64,000 nucleotides of DNA from Actinomadura sp. 7K507. GTDB lineage: Bacteria > Actinomycetota > Actinomycetes > Streptosporangiales > Streptosporangiaceae. The notes under the pieces are model-generated. The model ran no database searches, was not told the DNA's origin, and worked only from the letters and a program-made list of their open reading frames with translations. A program made the position numbers and the translations under genes. Shown piece by piece: positions 54,218-63,614 of the stretch. Position 1 is the stretch's first letter. Each line of letters begins with the position of its first letter. Location: NCBI RefSeq assembly GCF_004348425.1, contig NZ_SMKK01000015.1:1-64000 (forward strand), in the 5' to 3' direction.

Positions 54218-55370
54218 CTAGAAGAAGTCGAGGGAGAACGGCGCGGCCGCGAACGCGGACGACAGCGCCTCCGCGCCCGCCCTCGATCAGGCCGGCGCGG
54301 CGCAGGGTGGAGACCGGGACGCCCGCGTACAGGGCCGCCAGGCCGCGCGGCCCGAGCCGCACGGCGCCGGGGGTCTCCGGCGAGCGTTCCAGCCGTCCCT
54401 CACCGTCCTTGACCTCCAGCCGCCAGTGGCCCGAGTTCACCGGGCACTCCGGGTCGTCGATCAGCAGCGGAACCTCGGCGGCCGCGCCGGACGGGTACCC
54501 GCGGGCGCCCATCGCCGCGGACGCGTCGACCACCCGCAGCATCCACTGGGTCCGGTGGACGGTCTCGTACAGGCCGCGCTCGCGCGGTAGCCAGAACACC
54601 GGGTCCATCGGGGAGACGCACGCGCGGACGGTCTCGGCGGTCGACGAGCCCGACCCGACGACGGCCCACAGAGCCCGGAGCGTCCGCTCGGACGACGCGA
54701 CGAGCCGCGTGACCTCCAGCCGGGTGTTGCCTCGCGCCCAGTGGTAGGAGAGGAACCCGTCCTCGGCGAGGTAGTCGTACACGTCGCGGCGCCCGAGCAT
54801 GCCGCGCCACCTCGCCTCGGGCCATCCGACGGGACCGCTGTCGCGTGCCCGCGCGTGCACGCGGCCGATGACGGCGGCGACCTCCGCGGCGTCCTGCCGC
54901 CCGGCGCGGCGGACGGGCACCCGCTCGGCGGCGACCGTGCGCAGCGCCTCGGCCGGCATCTCGACGTGGTGCTGGGCGCCCGCGTGCTCCCAGCCGAGCG
55001 ACCGGTAGAGCCGCGTCGTGGCGGGATACAGCATCGCGAGCGGGTGCCCGAACCCGGCGCACCGCCGCAGCAGGTCGGTCATCAGCCGGCGGCCGAGCCC
55101 CCGGCCGCGCTCCTCGGGCGCGACCGTGATCGCGCTGACGCCGGCCATCGAGACCGGCCGCCCGTGCCACCACTGCGTCATGTCGTGCAGGGCGCCCGTC
55201 GCGACGACCCGGTCGCCGTCGAAGCCGGCGAACCACCGCCCGGCCTCCCATGACGGACGGGAGGCCTCCGCGCGCCGCTCCCATTCCTCGTCGGGAACCG
55301 GCCCGAAGGCGCGTGCCCCGTTGTCGCGGACGGCGTACCTCTCGTCCCAGCCGAGCGCCCGGATCTCCAT
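54218..55370 (-). pseudogene. Eis-like GNAT acetyltransferase with C-terminal frameshift
   Basis: From ATG 55370: N-terminal GNAT domain (VSMAGVSAITVAPEERGRGLGRRLMTDLLRR, acetyl-CoA loop), second GNAT-like domain and an SCP2-like C-terminal domain, the Eis plan. The reading frame is intact to LRRAGLIEGGRGG. After that the expected family ending EALSSAFAAAPFSLDFF followed by TAG (54218) is found in the next frame. 55370-54218 is 1153 nt, one base more than a multiple of 3: a single extra base, most likely one G in the GCGCGGAGGCG tract near 54270, causes it. Without correction the protein runs on in ruvC-antisense sequence and loses the C-terminal Phe, whose carboxylate is catalytic in mycobacterial Eis (recalled). 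Either a sequencing error or a recent mutation. Confidence 0.85.
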
Positions 55371-55414
55371 GATCCAGACCGTACGCCATGCGAGAACGCC
55401 GTAGCGCCGACGCC

Positions 55415-56167
55415 TCAGTCCAGGGCGGCCAGGACCTCGTCGGGGACGTCGAAGTTCGCGTAGACGTCCTGGACGTCGTCGGAGTCTTCCAGGGCGTCCA
55501 GGAGACGGAAGACCTTCTTGGCGTTGTCCTCTTCCAGGGGGACGGTGACGCTCGGGAGGAACTTGCTCTCGGCCGACTCGTAGTCGATCCCGGCGTCCAC
55601 CAGGGCGGTGCGGACCGCGACCAGGTCGCCCGCCTCGCTGACCACCTCGAAGTTCTCCTCGTCGAGGTCGTTGACCTCCTCGGCCCCGGCCTCCAGGACG
55701 GCGAGCATCACGTCGTCCTCGCTGGTGCCCGCCTTGGGGACGATCACGACGCCTTTGCGGTTGAACATGTAGGAGACCGAGCCCGGGTCGGCCAGGGAGC
55801 CGCCGTTGCGGGTGAGCGCGACGCGGACCTCGGAGGCTGCGCGGTTGCGGTTGTCGGTCAGGCACTCGATGAGGACGGCGACACCGCCCGGGGCGTAGCC
55901 CTCGTAGGTGATGTTCTGCCAGTCGGCGCCCCCGGCCTCCTCACCGGCGCCGCGCTTGCGCGCGCGCTCGATGTTGTCGTTGGGGACGGAGTTCTTCTTC
56001 GCCTTGTAGATGGCGTCGTAGAGGGTCGGGTTGGCCTCCGGGTCACCGCCGCCGGTACGGGCCGCGACCTCGATGTTCTTGATCAGCTTGGCGAAGAGCT
56101 TGCCCCGCTTGGCGTCGAGGGCCGCCTTCTTGTGCTTGGTCGTCGCCCACTTGGAATGGCCGGACAT
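55415..56167 (-). CDS. YebC/PmpR-family protein (TACO1-like)
   Basis: 250 aa: [37 protein letters not shown] start, [43 protein letters not shown] and [17 protein letters not shown] are hallmarks. Family members are transcriptional regulators or relieve ribosome stalling at proline stretches. ATG start; 4 nt downstream of pdxT and likely co-transcribed. Confidence 0.96.
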   Translation of the reverse strand: MSGHSKWATTKHKKAALDAKRGKLFAKLIKNIEVAARTGGGDPEANPTLYDAIYKAKKNSVPNDNIERARKRGAGEEAGGADWQNITYEGYAPGGVAVLIECLTDNRNRAASEVRVALTRNGGSLADPGSVSYMFNRKGVVIVPKAGTSEDDVMLAVLEAGAEEVNDLDEENFEVVSEAGDLVAVRTALVDAGIDYESAESKFLPSVTVPLEEDNAKKVFRLLDALEDSDDVQDVYANFDVPDEVLAALD

Positions 56168-56171
56168 CTGT

Positions 56172-56789
56172 TCAATCCTCCTCTGTCGTCCGGCGCACCA
56201 GATCGGCGAAGTAGTGGTGCACGCGGAAATCGCCTGTCAACTCCGGATGGAACGCGGTCGCCATGAGGCGTCCCTGACGGACGGCGACGATCCTACCGAC
56301 GTTCGGGCCGCTCTCGGCGCGTCCGAGGATCTCGACGGCGTCGCCGACGGACTCCACCCAGGGCGCGCGGATGAAGACGGCGTGGTACGGCGTGTCCCCC
56401 ATGCCGGTCAGGGGGACGTCGGACTCGAACGAGTCGACCTGCCGGCCGAAGGCGTTGCGCCGCACGGTCATGTCGATCCCGCCGACCGTCTCCTGGCCCG
56501 CCGCGCCGTCCCGGATCCGGTCCGCGAGCATGATCATGCCGGCGCAGGAGCCGTAGGCGGGCAGTCCGGCCTCGATCCGCTTGCGCAGCGGCTCCAGCAG
56601 CTCGAACGAGCGCGCCAGCCGCCACATGGCGGTGGACTCGCCGCCCGGCAGGACGAGGCCGTCCACCCGCTCCAGCTCCTCGGGACGGCGCACGTCCAGG
56701 GTGCGCGCCCCGGCCGCCTCCAGGGCGCGGGCATGCTCGCGCACGTCGCCCTGCAGGGCGAGGACGCCGATCGTCGGCACAGCGGTCAC
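56172..56789 (-). CDS. pdxT: Pyridoxal 5'-phosphate synthase glutaminase subunit PdxT
   Basis: Supplies ammonia to PdxS. Class I glutaminase triad: Cys in [12 protein letters not shown] (nucleophile), His and Glu in [16 protein letters not shown]-terminus [18 protein letters not shown]. The start is GTG 56789 with GGAAGG 7 nt upstream. 205 aa. Separated from pdxS by a DUF6928-like gene, rather than adjacent as in many genomes. Confidence 0.96.
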   Translation of the reverse strand: MTAVPTIGVLALQGDVREHARALEAAGARTLDVRRPEELERVDGLVLPGGESTAMWRLARSFELLEPLRKRIEAGLPAYGSCAGMIMLADRIRDGAAGQETVGGIDMTVRRNAFGRQVDSFESDVPLTGMGDTPYHAVFIRAPWVESVGDAVEILGRAESGPNVGRIVAVRQGRLMATAFHPELTGDFRVHHYFADLVRRTTEED

Positions 56790-56875
56790 GTCGAAACCTT
56801 CCGGGTGCGGGGGGTGTTTCAAGCCTAGACGCCGACTACAACGCCCCTCGGCCGCGCGGGCTTCCGGAACGCGCG

Positions 56876-57490
56876 TCAGACGTGCTTGAAGCGGCGGAGC
56901 GGCAGTTCCAGCGGAAGGAAGCCGTCCTTGCCGCGGTCGGCGATGCCGCGGCCGAACATGTGCGCCTCGGCGAGCGCGAGCCCGAACTCCTCCGGGTCGA
57001 ACGGCAGCGGGACGTCGTGGGCGCCGGCGTCGATGCCCCGCCAGAACGGCGCCTCGGCGGGCAGCCGCTCGCCCTGGTCGACGACGACGCCGTCCTCGGC
57101 CGTGACGAACACCTCCCGGAGCAGCTCGCCGGACTCGTACCAGCGGAACCAGCAGCCGCGGATGACGGTGTGCAGGACGAGGACGCCGCAGCGCGAGCCC
57201 GGCAGCGCGGCCGCGGCGGTGTCGGCGATCCGGCGGGCGTCGTCGTCGAGGCAGAACAGCCGCCGGTCGCACAGCAGCAGCGCACGTTCGAACGCCCCGA
57301 CGAACAGCTCGTCCTCGTACGGCCAGAGCGCGAAGTCCAGGACCGTGTCACCGGTCTCGGTCAGGGTGTCCGCCGGGTAGAGGCCGCGCGCGATCGCCGC
57401 GGCGGCGTCCGGATCGGGCACCAGGCCCGGCCGGAACACCTCGGTGGGTTCACCCGCGCTCGCGCACGCCAGCGCGACCGACCAAGCCAT
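56876..57490 (-). CDS. Conserved hypothetical protein (DUF6928-like)
   Basis: 204 aa, soluble. N-terminus [19 protein letters not shown], then [42 protein letters not shown] and [16 protein letters not shown]. It resembles an actinobacterial family I recall as DUF6928; no function known. Inserted between pdxS and pdxT on the same strand. ATG start. Confidence 0.75.
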   Translation of the reverse strand: MAWSVALACASAGEPTEVFRPGLVPDPDAAAAIARGLYPADTLTETGDTVLDFALWPYEDELFVGAFERALLLCDRRLFCLDDDARRIADTAAAALPGSRCGVLVLHTVIRGCWFRWYESGELLREVFVTAEDGVVVDQGERLPAEAPFWRGIDAGAHDVPLPFDPEEFGLALAEAHMFGRGIADRGKDGFLPLELPLRRFKHV

Positions 57491-57678
57491 GCTCTCCCCT
57501 CCCGCGGCCGGGCACCGCCCAAGGGCCCCTGATACCGAGCGCCGGGGTGCCCTCGCCGGCCGCGCCGCCAGCGTAAACCCTGTACGGGCGCGCTGTGGAG
57601 TGGGGGACGGCGTTCCCGGCCCCGGGACACCCGCGGGCGGCGACCGTCGCGGGCGCCGCCCTCACCGGCGCGTCCGCG

Positions 57679-58596
57679 TCACCAGCCGCGGCCCGCGAAC
57701 CTCTGGTCGTCGCCGAGGACGGCGGCGTTGATGCCGACCATGGCCTCGCCGAGACCGCGGGACACCTTGGCGATGACGCCGGGGTCGTCGTGGAAGGTGG
57801 TGGCCTTGACGATGGCCTCGGCGCGCTGGGCCGGGTTGCCGGACTTGAAGATCCCGGAGCCGACGAAGACGCCCTCGGCGCCGAGCTGCATCATCATGGC
57901 GGCGTCGGCCGGGGTCGCGATGCCGCCCGCGGTGAACAGCACGACGGGCAGCTTCCCGGCGGCCGCGACCTCCTTGACCAGCTCGTAGGGGGCCTGGAGC
58001 TCCTTGGCGGCGACGTACAGCTCGTCCTCCGGCAGGGTCTGCAGCCTGCGGATCTGCTGCCGGATCTGGCGCATGTGCGTGGTGGCGTTGGAGACGTCGC
58101 CGGTGCCGGCCTCGCCCTTGGAGCGGATCATGGCCGCGCCCTCGGTGATGCGGCGCAGCGCCTCGCCGAGGTTGGTGGCGCCGCAGACGAACGGGACGGT
58201 GAACGCCCACTTGTCGATGTGGTTGTCGTAGTCGGCCGGGGTGAGCACCTCGGACTCGTCGACGTAGTCGACGCCGAGGGCCTGCAGCACCCGCGCCTCG
58301 ACGAAGTGGCCGATGCGGGCCTTGGCCATGACCGGGATGGACACCGCGCTGATGATCCCGTCGACCATGTCGGGGTCGCTCATCCGGGAGATGCCGCCCT
58401 CGGCGCGGATGTCGGCGGGCACCCGCTCCAGGGCCATCACGGCGACCGCGCCCGCGTCTTCGGCGATCTTCGCCTGCTCGGGCGTGACGACGTCCATGAT
58501 CACGCCGCCCTTGAGCATCTCCGCCATGCCGCGCTTGACGCGGGCGGTCCCGGTCTCGGGCGCGGCGTTGTCGGGGGCGGGACTGGAAGTGGACAC
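57679..58596 (-). CDS. pdxS: Pyridoxal 5'-phosphate synthase lyase subunit PdxS
   Basis: Builds PLP from ribose 5-phosphate, glyceraldehyde 3-phosphate and ammonia. [72 protein letters not shown] (active-site lysines) and [15 protein letters not shown] are all present. 305 aa, normal. 188 nt upstream of the DUF6928-like gene. Confidence 0.98.
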   Translation of the reverse strand: MSTSSPAPDNAAPETGTARVKRGMAEMLKGGVIMDVVTPEQAKIAEDAGAVAVMALERVPADIRAEGGISRMSDPDMVDGIISAVSIPVMAKARIGHFVEARVLQALGVDYVDESEVLTPADYDNHIDKWAFTVPFVCGATNLGEALRRITEGAAMIRSKGEAGTGDVSNATTHMRQIRQQIRRLQTLPEDELYVAAKELQAPYELVKEVAAAGKLPVVLFTAGGIATPADAAMMMQLGAEGVFVGSGIFKSGNPAQRAEAIVKATTFHDDPGVIAKVSRGLGEAMVGINAAVLGDDQRFAGRGW

Positions 58597-58734
58597 GGGT
58601 TTTCCTTACGTGGAAGGACGACAAGTCCTTTCCATGGTATTGCCTGCTCGTGGGACCTCTCGACCCGCCACAGTGTCAACGCGCGGCGCCCGCGGCTTAC
58701 AGAGTGGCGGTTGACGGGGCGTCAGGCGCCGTCC

Positions 58735-59769
58735 CTACGGGGTGCGGGGCCTGCCGTCGTTGACGAGGACCATCCAGACCTGCCCGGGGGCGAAGTTCAT
58801 CGGCTCGCCGCGCGCGGTGGTGAAGGTGGTCCCCTCCTTGTCGGACGGCCGCGACCACTTGGCGTCGTAGGACTTCCCGTCGCGCAGGACGCGGGCCCGC
58901 CCGCTGCCGGTGGTCTTGATCAGCGGCGTGTAGTTGCCGAGGAAGTCGTGGAACTTCGACCGGGTCGTCTCGGCGTACTGGATGACGACCGTCTCGCCGC
59001 CCAGGCGCCCGCCCTCGGCGGCGCGGTCGGGCCGGCCGCCGAAGCTGGCGAGCCACCGCTTGTGCTTCTTCGACCAGGTGAACCCCATGCTGGCGGACGG
59101 CCAGCGTGCGGTGAAGGACCTGGTCGGCTTGCCGCCGGCCGGGGCGTCCCCGAAGCGGAAGCCGATATCGCGGGCCTTGCCGGCCTTTGGCGCCTCCTTG
59201 AGCAGGTCCTTGGGGTCGGCGTAGAGGTTGTACGGGATCGGCTTGGACCCGGACCGGAAGTAGGCGCCTCCCGCGTTCTCCTGTGAGATGTCGTACACCG
59301 GCGCCTTGCGGATGTGCTTCTTCATCTTGCTCTGGACGCCGGAGAACGCGAACGCCGGCCGGCCGAACTGCGGCAGGATGTGCAGGTCGGAGATGCGGGC
59401 GCTGCGGACGGGCCCGACCCGCTTCGGCAGTTGCGAGGAGTAGACCGTCATCAGCCGGGTCTCACCGCCCTCGACCTGCTCGACGTAGACGATGTCGGCG
59501 GCCTTCACCCCGCTCTGCGGGAGCGCGGGCCGGGTGTTCTCGATCTTGACGGCGAGGACGGGGTTGCCGATGCCCTTCCTCTCGCCCGTGAACGGGTGCG
59601 TCTCGGGCACGGGCGTCTCGCTTTGCTGGGGCCCGCCGGTGCTGCGCGGCGGCGGCGCCGTCTCCGGGCCGCCCGGATCCGAGCAGGCCGACAGGGCGAC
59701 GCCGAGGACGAGGGCCCCGAGAGCTGCTGCCGAACGGCCCCGGACGGGGGTGTCCCAGGCGGATCGCAC
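58735..59769 (-). CDS. DUF3048-domain lipoprotein
   Basis: 344 aa with a lipoprotein signal (LGALVLGVALSACSD, lipobox LSAC) and a Pro/Thr linker. The DUF3048 fold follows: NPVLAVKIENTRPALPQSGVKAADIVYVEQVEGGETRLMTVY, GPVRSARISDLHIL, FAFSGVQSKMKKHI and a C-terminal PGQVWMVLV. Extracytoplasmic; function unknown. Stand-alone transcription unit. Confidence 0.9.
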   Translation of the reverse strand: MRSAWDTPVRGRSAAALGALVLGVALSACSDPGGPETAPPPRSTGGPQQSETPVPETHPFTGERKGIGNPVLAVKIENTRPALPQSGVKAADIVYVEQVEGGETRLMTVYSSQLPKRVGPVRSARISDLHILPQFGRPAFAFSGVQSKMKKHIRKAPVYDISQENAGGAYFRSGSKPIPYNLYADPKDLLKEAPKAGKARDIGFRFGDAPAGGKPTRSFTARWPSASMGFTWSKKHKRWLASFGGRPDRAAEGGRLGGETVVIQYAETTRSKFHDFLGNYTPLIKTTGSGRARVLRDGKSYDAKWSRPSDKEGTTFTTARGEPMNFAPGQVWMVLVNDGRPRTP

Positions 59770-59898
59770 GATGAACCCTCCCTTGTACGGTCTGCCAGAG
59801 GGTAGCGAACGCGACCGGATGCGCCCGCCCGCACAGCGGTACGGCCGGACGGCCCGAAAGTGATCGATCCGGCCGCGATCCCGGACGGCGGGGCCCGG

Positions 59899-60432
59899 TC
59901 AGATCCCGGGCGGGTCGTCGTCGATCTCGAAGAAGTCCGGGAGGGGGGCGCGCCCGGCGAGCGGCAGGACGCGGATGAGCAGCTTGCGGCGGGCGATCCT
60001 CGCCTGGGAGACGGCGTCGTTGTAGAACCGGCGGGCATAGGCGACCTTCGCGGCGGCCGCGGACAGCTCGTCCAGCACCCCCTCCGCCGCTCCCCTGGCG
60101 CTGAGGCTGCCGACGAACTCGGGCTGGTCGACGACCGCGCGCAGCGCCCGCGACAGGTCGCTCTCGGCGAACTCGCGGTTGTCGGCGTCGGCGGTGCGGG
60201 CCTCGTGGGCGGCGGTGGCCAGCACCAGGCTGGTGGCCGGGTCCAGCAGGCGGGACGCGGCCAGCTCGAGCGTGGCCGCGGCCCGCCGGACCAGCGCGGC
60301 GTCCAGCGCGGCGCGGGCGGTCTCGACGCGGACGTGCAGCCGGTCGAGCCTGGTGGCGCGCCACGACACGTACACGCCCACCAGGAACACGACGGCGATC
60401 CAGAACAGGACGTCGATGATCCAGTCGTACAT
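59899..60432 (-). CDS. Single-span membrane protein, LemA-like
   Basis: 177 aa. N-terminal membrane helix (VLFWIAVVFLVGVYVSW, about residues 8-24), then LDRLHVRVETARAALDAALVRRAAATLELA, a helical pattern like LemA-family proteins, ending in LPDFFEIDD. A conserved actinobacterial gene near pimA; role unknown. The 15-bp repeat array (60454-60558) separates it from pimA. Confidence 0.75.
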   Translation of the reverse strand: MYDWIIDVLFWIAVVFLVGVYVSWRATRLDRLHVRVETARAALDAALVRRAAATLELAASRLLDPATSLVLATAAHEARTADADNREFAESDLSRALRAVVDQPEFVGSLSARGAAEGVLDELSAAAAKVAYARRFYNDAVSQARIARRKLLIRVLPLAGRAPLPDFFEIDDDPPGI

Positions 60433-60453
60433 CCGGCGATCCCCTACTGACTC

Positions 60454-60558
60454 GACACGGCCCGGCTGACCACAGCCTGGCCGACCACGGCCCGGCTCGA
60501 CACGGCGCGGCTGGACACGGCGCGGCTGACCACGGCCCGGCTGGACACGGCTAGGCGC
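60454..60558. repeat. Seven-copy 15-bp minisatellite at the 3' end of pimA
   Basis: Seven units of about GACACGGCCCGGCTG with a strict 15-nt period, starting at 60454 and running to the pimA stop codon at 60551-60553. Copies differ at 1-4 positions. Mostly intergenic. Confidence 0.9.
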
Positions 60559-61714
60559 CGAGGCCCGACTCGACGACGCCGGCGGCGCCGAAGGCGACCG
60601 TCTCGTACACCCGCACCACGTCCCGGGCCACCGCCGACCAGTCGTAGTCGCGGACGGCGGCGCGGGCCTCGGCCGACAGCTGCTTGCGCCTGGCCGGGTC
60701 GTCGAGCAGCTCCCCGGCCGCCGCGGCGAGGGCCTCGTGGTCGCCCACGGGGAACATCGCCCCGGCGCGGCCGCCGCGCAGCACCCGGTCGAACGCCTCG
60801 ATGTCGCTGGCCAGGATCGGCGCGCCCGCCGACATGGCCTCGGCGAGCACGATCCCGAAGCTCTCCCCGCCGAGGTTGGGCGCGACGAACACGTCCACGG
60901 AGTGGTAGGCGCGGACCTTGTCCTGCTCGCTGACCAGGCCGAGGACGGCGACCCGGTCGCGCAGTTCCGGTGAGACGCGCGACACCACGTCGTCGGCGTC
61001 GCCGGGCCCGGCCAGCAGCAGCCGCAGGCCGGGCCGCCGCCGGCCGAGGATCTCGAACGCGCGCAGCAGCACGTGCAGGCCCTTGCGGGGCTCGTCCATC
61101 CGGCCGAGGAACCCGAGGACCCCCCCGTCGCCGGAGCCGGGAGGGGCGTCCCCTCGCCCCGGCCAGCCGGGCAGCGGAGCGGCCATCGCGTACCGCTCGG
61201 TCGCGACGCCGTTGGGGATCAGCACGGCGTCGCCGCCGAGGTGCTCGACGAGCGTGGTGCGGGCCGCCTCGGAGACCGCGATCCGGCCGGTGATCTTCTC
61301 CAGCGCGCTCTGCAGGATCGGCGCGGTGACCGACATCGCCCGCGACTTGACGTGGGACGCGTGGAAGGTGCCGACGATCGGGCCGTCGGCCGCCCAGCAG
61401 GCCAGGAGCCCGAGCGACGGCGCGGCGGGCTCGTGGACGTGCAGCACGTCGAAGCCGCCCTCGTTGATCCAGCGCCGGACGCGCCCGGCCGACAGGAACC
61501 CGAACGCCAGCCGGGCCACCGATCCGTTGTAGGGGACGGGGACGGCGCGCCCGGCGGACACGACGTAGGGCGGCAGCTCCGCGTCGTCGTCCGCGGGCGT
61601 GATCACCGACACGTGGTGGCCGAGCGCGATGAGCGCCTCGGCGAGGTCGCCGATGTGCTGCTGGACGCCGCCCGGGACGTCCCAGGTGTAGGGGCAGACG
61701 ATGCCGACCTTCAT
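60551..61714 (-). CDS. pimA: Phosphatidylinositol mannosyltransferase
   Basis: GT4 glycosyltransferase adding the first mannose to phosphatidylinositol at the inner membrane face. MKVGIVCPYTWDVPGGVQQHIGDLAEAL (GT-B N-domain), FHASHVKSRAM, LGFLGRMDEPRKGLHVLLRAFEIL and the donor-site ESFGIVLAEAMSAGAPILASD. 387 aa. The ATG overlaps the acyltransferase stop (ATGA). Third gene of pgsA-patA-pimA. Confidence 0.94.
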   Translation of the reverse strand: MKVGIVCPYTWDVPGGVQQHIGDLAEALIALGHHVSVITPADDDAELPPYVVSAGRAVPVPYNGSVARLAFGFLSAGRVRRWINEGGFDVLHVHEPAAPSLGLLACWAADGPIVGTFHASHVKSRAMSVTAPILQSALEKITGRIAVSEAARTTLVEHLGGDAVLIPNGVATERYAMAAPLPGWPGRGDAPPGSGDGGVLGFLGRMDEPRKGLHVLLRAFEILGRRRPGLRLLLAGPGDADDVVSRVSPELRDRVAVLGLVSEQDKVRAYHSVDVFVAPNLGGESFGIVLAEAMSAGAPILASDIEAFDRVLRGGRAGAMFPVGDHEALAAAAGELLDDPARRKQLSAEARAAVRDYDWSAVARDVVRVYETVAFGAAGVVESGLGA

Positions 61715-62661
61715 CGGCCTCCGTCCGCCAGGTCCTCGACCCAGACCTTCTGCAGCATGTGCCAGTCCTCCGGGTGCGCGGCGATGCCCGCTTCGAAGAC
61801 GCCCGCGAGCTCCTGGGTCATGGCCTGGATCTTCTCCTGCCTGCCGCCCTCGCCCGGAACCTGGATCTCCTCGTGGACGCGCGCCGCCCAGTACTCCCCC
61901 TCGTACCAGAGTGTCACGGGAATGAGCGCGGCGCCGGTCTGGACGGCGAGCGCGGCCGACACCGCCGGCATCCGGGCGGTGGCGCCGAAGAACTCCACGT
62001 CGATCCCGCTCTCGGTCAGGTCGCGGTCGACGACGAGGCACACCGGCCTGCCGGCGCGGAGGCGCTGGGCCATCCGCCCGTAGGCGGAGGCGCCCTTGTG
62101 GGCGAGGACCTCCATGCCGAGCCCTTCCCGGAATTCGACGAACCGGTCGAACAGCGACTCGGGCTTGAGGCGCTCGGCGACCGTGGTGAACGGGTACCCG
62201 CAGTGCACCAGCCATGCTCCGGCGTGCTCGTAGTTGCCCATGTGGGGCAGGGCGAGGATGACGCCGCGCCCGGCGTCGAGGTTGGTGAAGATCTCCTTCT
62301 CGCCGGTCACCCGCATCCTGCCGAGGATGCGCGTCCGGCTGTACTCGGGCAGCCGGAACACCTCCAGCCAGTAGCGGAAGTAGGAGCGCAGGACCTTCTT
62401 GCTGAGGACGCGGACCTCGTCGTCGACGGCGTCCTTGCCGAGGACGCGGCACAGGTTCCTCTCCAGTTGCCGGACACCCGTGCCGTGGCGGTGCCAGGTG
62501 CGGTCGGCGAGCGCGGTGAACGCGAGCCGGGCCGCGGCCTCGGGCATCTTGCGGACGATCGTCCAGCCCGCCGCGTAGGCGGCGTCGGTCACCTCGTCGC
62601 GCAGCGACGCGCGGTCCGCGCCGCGCCCCGCACCACCGTCCGGCCCGCGAGCGTCGCTCAT
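61711..62661 (-). CDS. Phosphatidylinositol mannoside acyltransferase (LpxL/HtrB family)
   Basis: Acylates the mannose of PI mannosides. The family HX4D/E-type motif is in LPHMGNYEHAGAWL (His, Glu). VVDRDLTESGIDVEFFG, PAVSAALAVQTGAALIPVTLWY and a C-terminal HPEDWHMLQKVW also match. 316 aa from ATG 62661, overlapping pgsA by 4 nt. Assigned by family and by its position between pgsA and pimA (PatA role). Confidence 0.92.
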   Translation of the reverse strand: MSDARGPDGGAGRGADRASLRDEVTDAAYAAGWTIVRKMPEAAARLAFTALADRTWHRHGTGVRQLERNLCRVLGKDAVDDEVRVLSKKVLRSYFRYWLEVFRLPEYSRTRILGRMRVTGEKEIFTNLDAGRGVILALPHMGNYEHAGAWLVHCGYPFTTVAERLKPESLFDRFVEFREGLGMEVLAHKGASAYGRMAQRLRAGRPVCLVVDRDLTESGIDVEFFGATARMPAVSAALAVQTGAALIPVTLWYEGEYWAARVHEEIQVPGEGGRQEKIQAMTQELAGVFEAGIAAHPEDWHMLQKVWVEDLADGGR

Positions 62662-63290
62662 GGACGCGGCTCCGGCTCCGGCGCGGGCGCGGCGCCGTCC
62701 TTCGCCTGGACGTAGACGGTGGCGAACCGCTGCCCGATCGTGATCGTGCTCAGCGCGGCGAGGACCCACAGCGCGACGGCCAGGATGTAGGGGACGCCGA
62801 GCCCGTCGAACCCGGCCGCGACGAGGGCGACGATCAGCCGTTCGGCGCGCTCGGCGATGCCCACGTCGCAGGTGTAGCCGAGACCTTCGGCCCTGGCCTT
62901 GGCGTAGGACACCACGACCCCGGCGACCAGGCAGTACAGGGCGACGCCGGCGAGCGGCTCCTGGCCGTCCCGGTACAGCCCGATCATCAGCCCGGAGAAG
63001 ATCGCGGCGTCGGCGACCCTGTCCATCGTGGAGTCCAGGAACGCGCCGAACTTCGAGATCTTCCCGGTGACGCGGGCGACCGCGCCGTCCAGCATGTCGA
63101 ACAGGACGAAGGCGGTGATGACCATCGTCCCCCAGAAGAACTCGCCGCGCGGGAACAGCACGAGCGCGCCGGCGGCGACGCCCAGCGTCCCGATGACGGT
63201 GATGGCGTTGGGCGAAACCCTGGTCCGCGCGACCGCGTGTCCGACGGGGGTGAGGACGCGCCCCAGCGCGGGCCTGATCCTGTTGAGCAT
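62658..63290 (-). CDS. pgsA: CDP-alcohol phosphatidyltransferase (phosphatidylinositol phosphate synthase)
   Basis: Integral membrane enzyme joining CDP-diacylglycerol to inositol phosphate. The signature D-x2-DG-x2-AR-x8-G-x3-D-x3-D is DMLDGAVARVTGKISKFGAFLDSTMDR (about residues 65-91), with all four Asp. Several membrane helices; Ala/Pro/Glu tail. 210 aa. Heads the operon. The HIT gene often found before it in actinobacteria is absent; a divergent EF-G-like gene lies upstream instead. Confidence 0.93.
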   Translation of the reverse strand: MLNRIRPALGRVLTPVGHAVARTRVSPNAITVIGTLGVAAGALVLFPRGEFFWGTMVITAFVLFDMLDGAVARVTGKISKFGAFLDSTMDRVADAAIFSGLMIGLYRDGQEPLAGVALYCLVAGVVVSYAKARAEGLGYTCDVGIAERAERLIVALVAAGFDGLGVPYILAVALWVLAALSTITIGQRFATVYVQAKDGAAPAPEPEPRP

Positions 63291-63489
63291 CGCCGTCCGT
63301 TCTCGTGTCTCGGGGACAGGCCCCCGGCGGGCCGCCGCGGCGCGCCCATCGTAGTGCGGACGTGTCCTACCAAGGGGCGCACAGGGTGGTCAGGGCGGGT
63401 TTGGTCTGCGCGCGCCCGGGACAGATCACGGTTGATTGCCCTTCACCCCTTGTGATCCCGCCCATCACGGGAAAAGGTATTGATACGGG

Positions 63490-63505
63490 TGTGACGTCGG
63501 TCACG
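63490..63505. promoter_or_regulatory. CRP-family operator candidate
   Basis: TGTGA-CGTCGG-TCACG: nine of ten positions of the CRP/GlxR consensus TGTGA-N6-TCACA, centred about 117 nt before the EF-G-like ATG and 207 nt before pgsA. A second, wider-spaced inverted repeat TGTGA...TCACG is at 63451-63469. The rest of 63291-63614 has no gene; AAAAGGTATTGATAC (63472-63486) is the only AT-rich, promoter-like patch. Confidence 0.5.
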
Positions 63506-63614
63506 CACGTTGGACGAGGTCGGACGCCGCACTCGGACGTCAAGGCCGGGCCCTCCGGGCCGGGCCGCAAACGCACGCGGGCCTGCACGCGAGAGACCCG
63601 TCCGAGGAGGAGTC

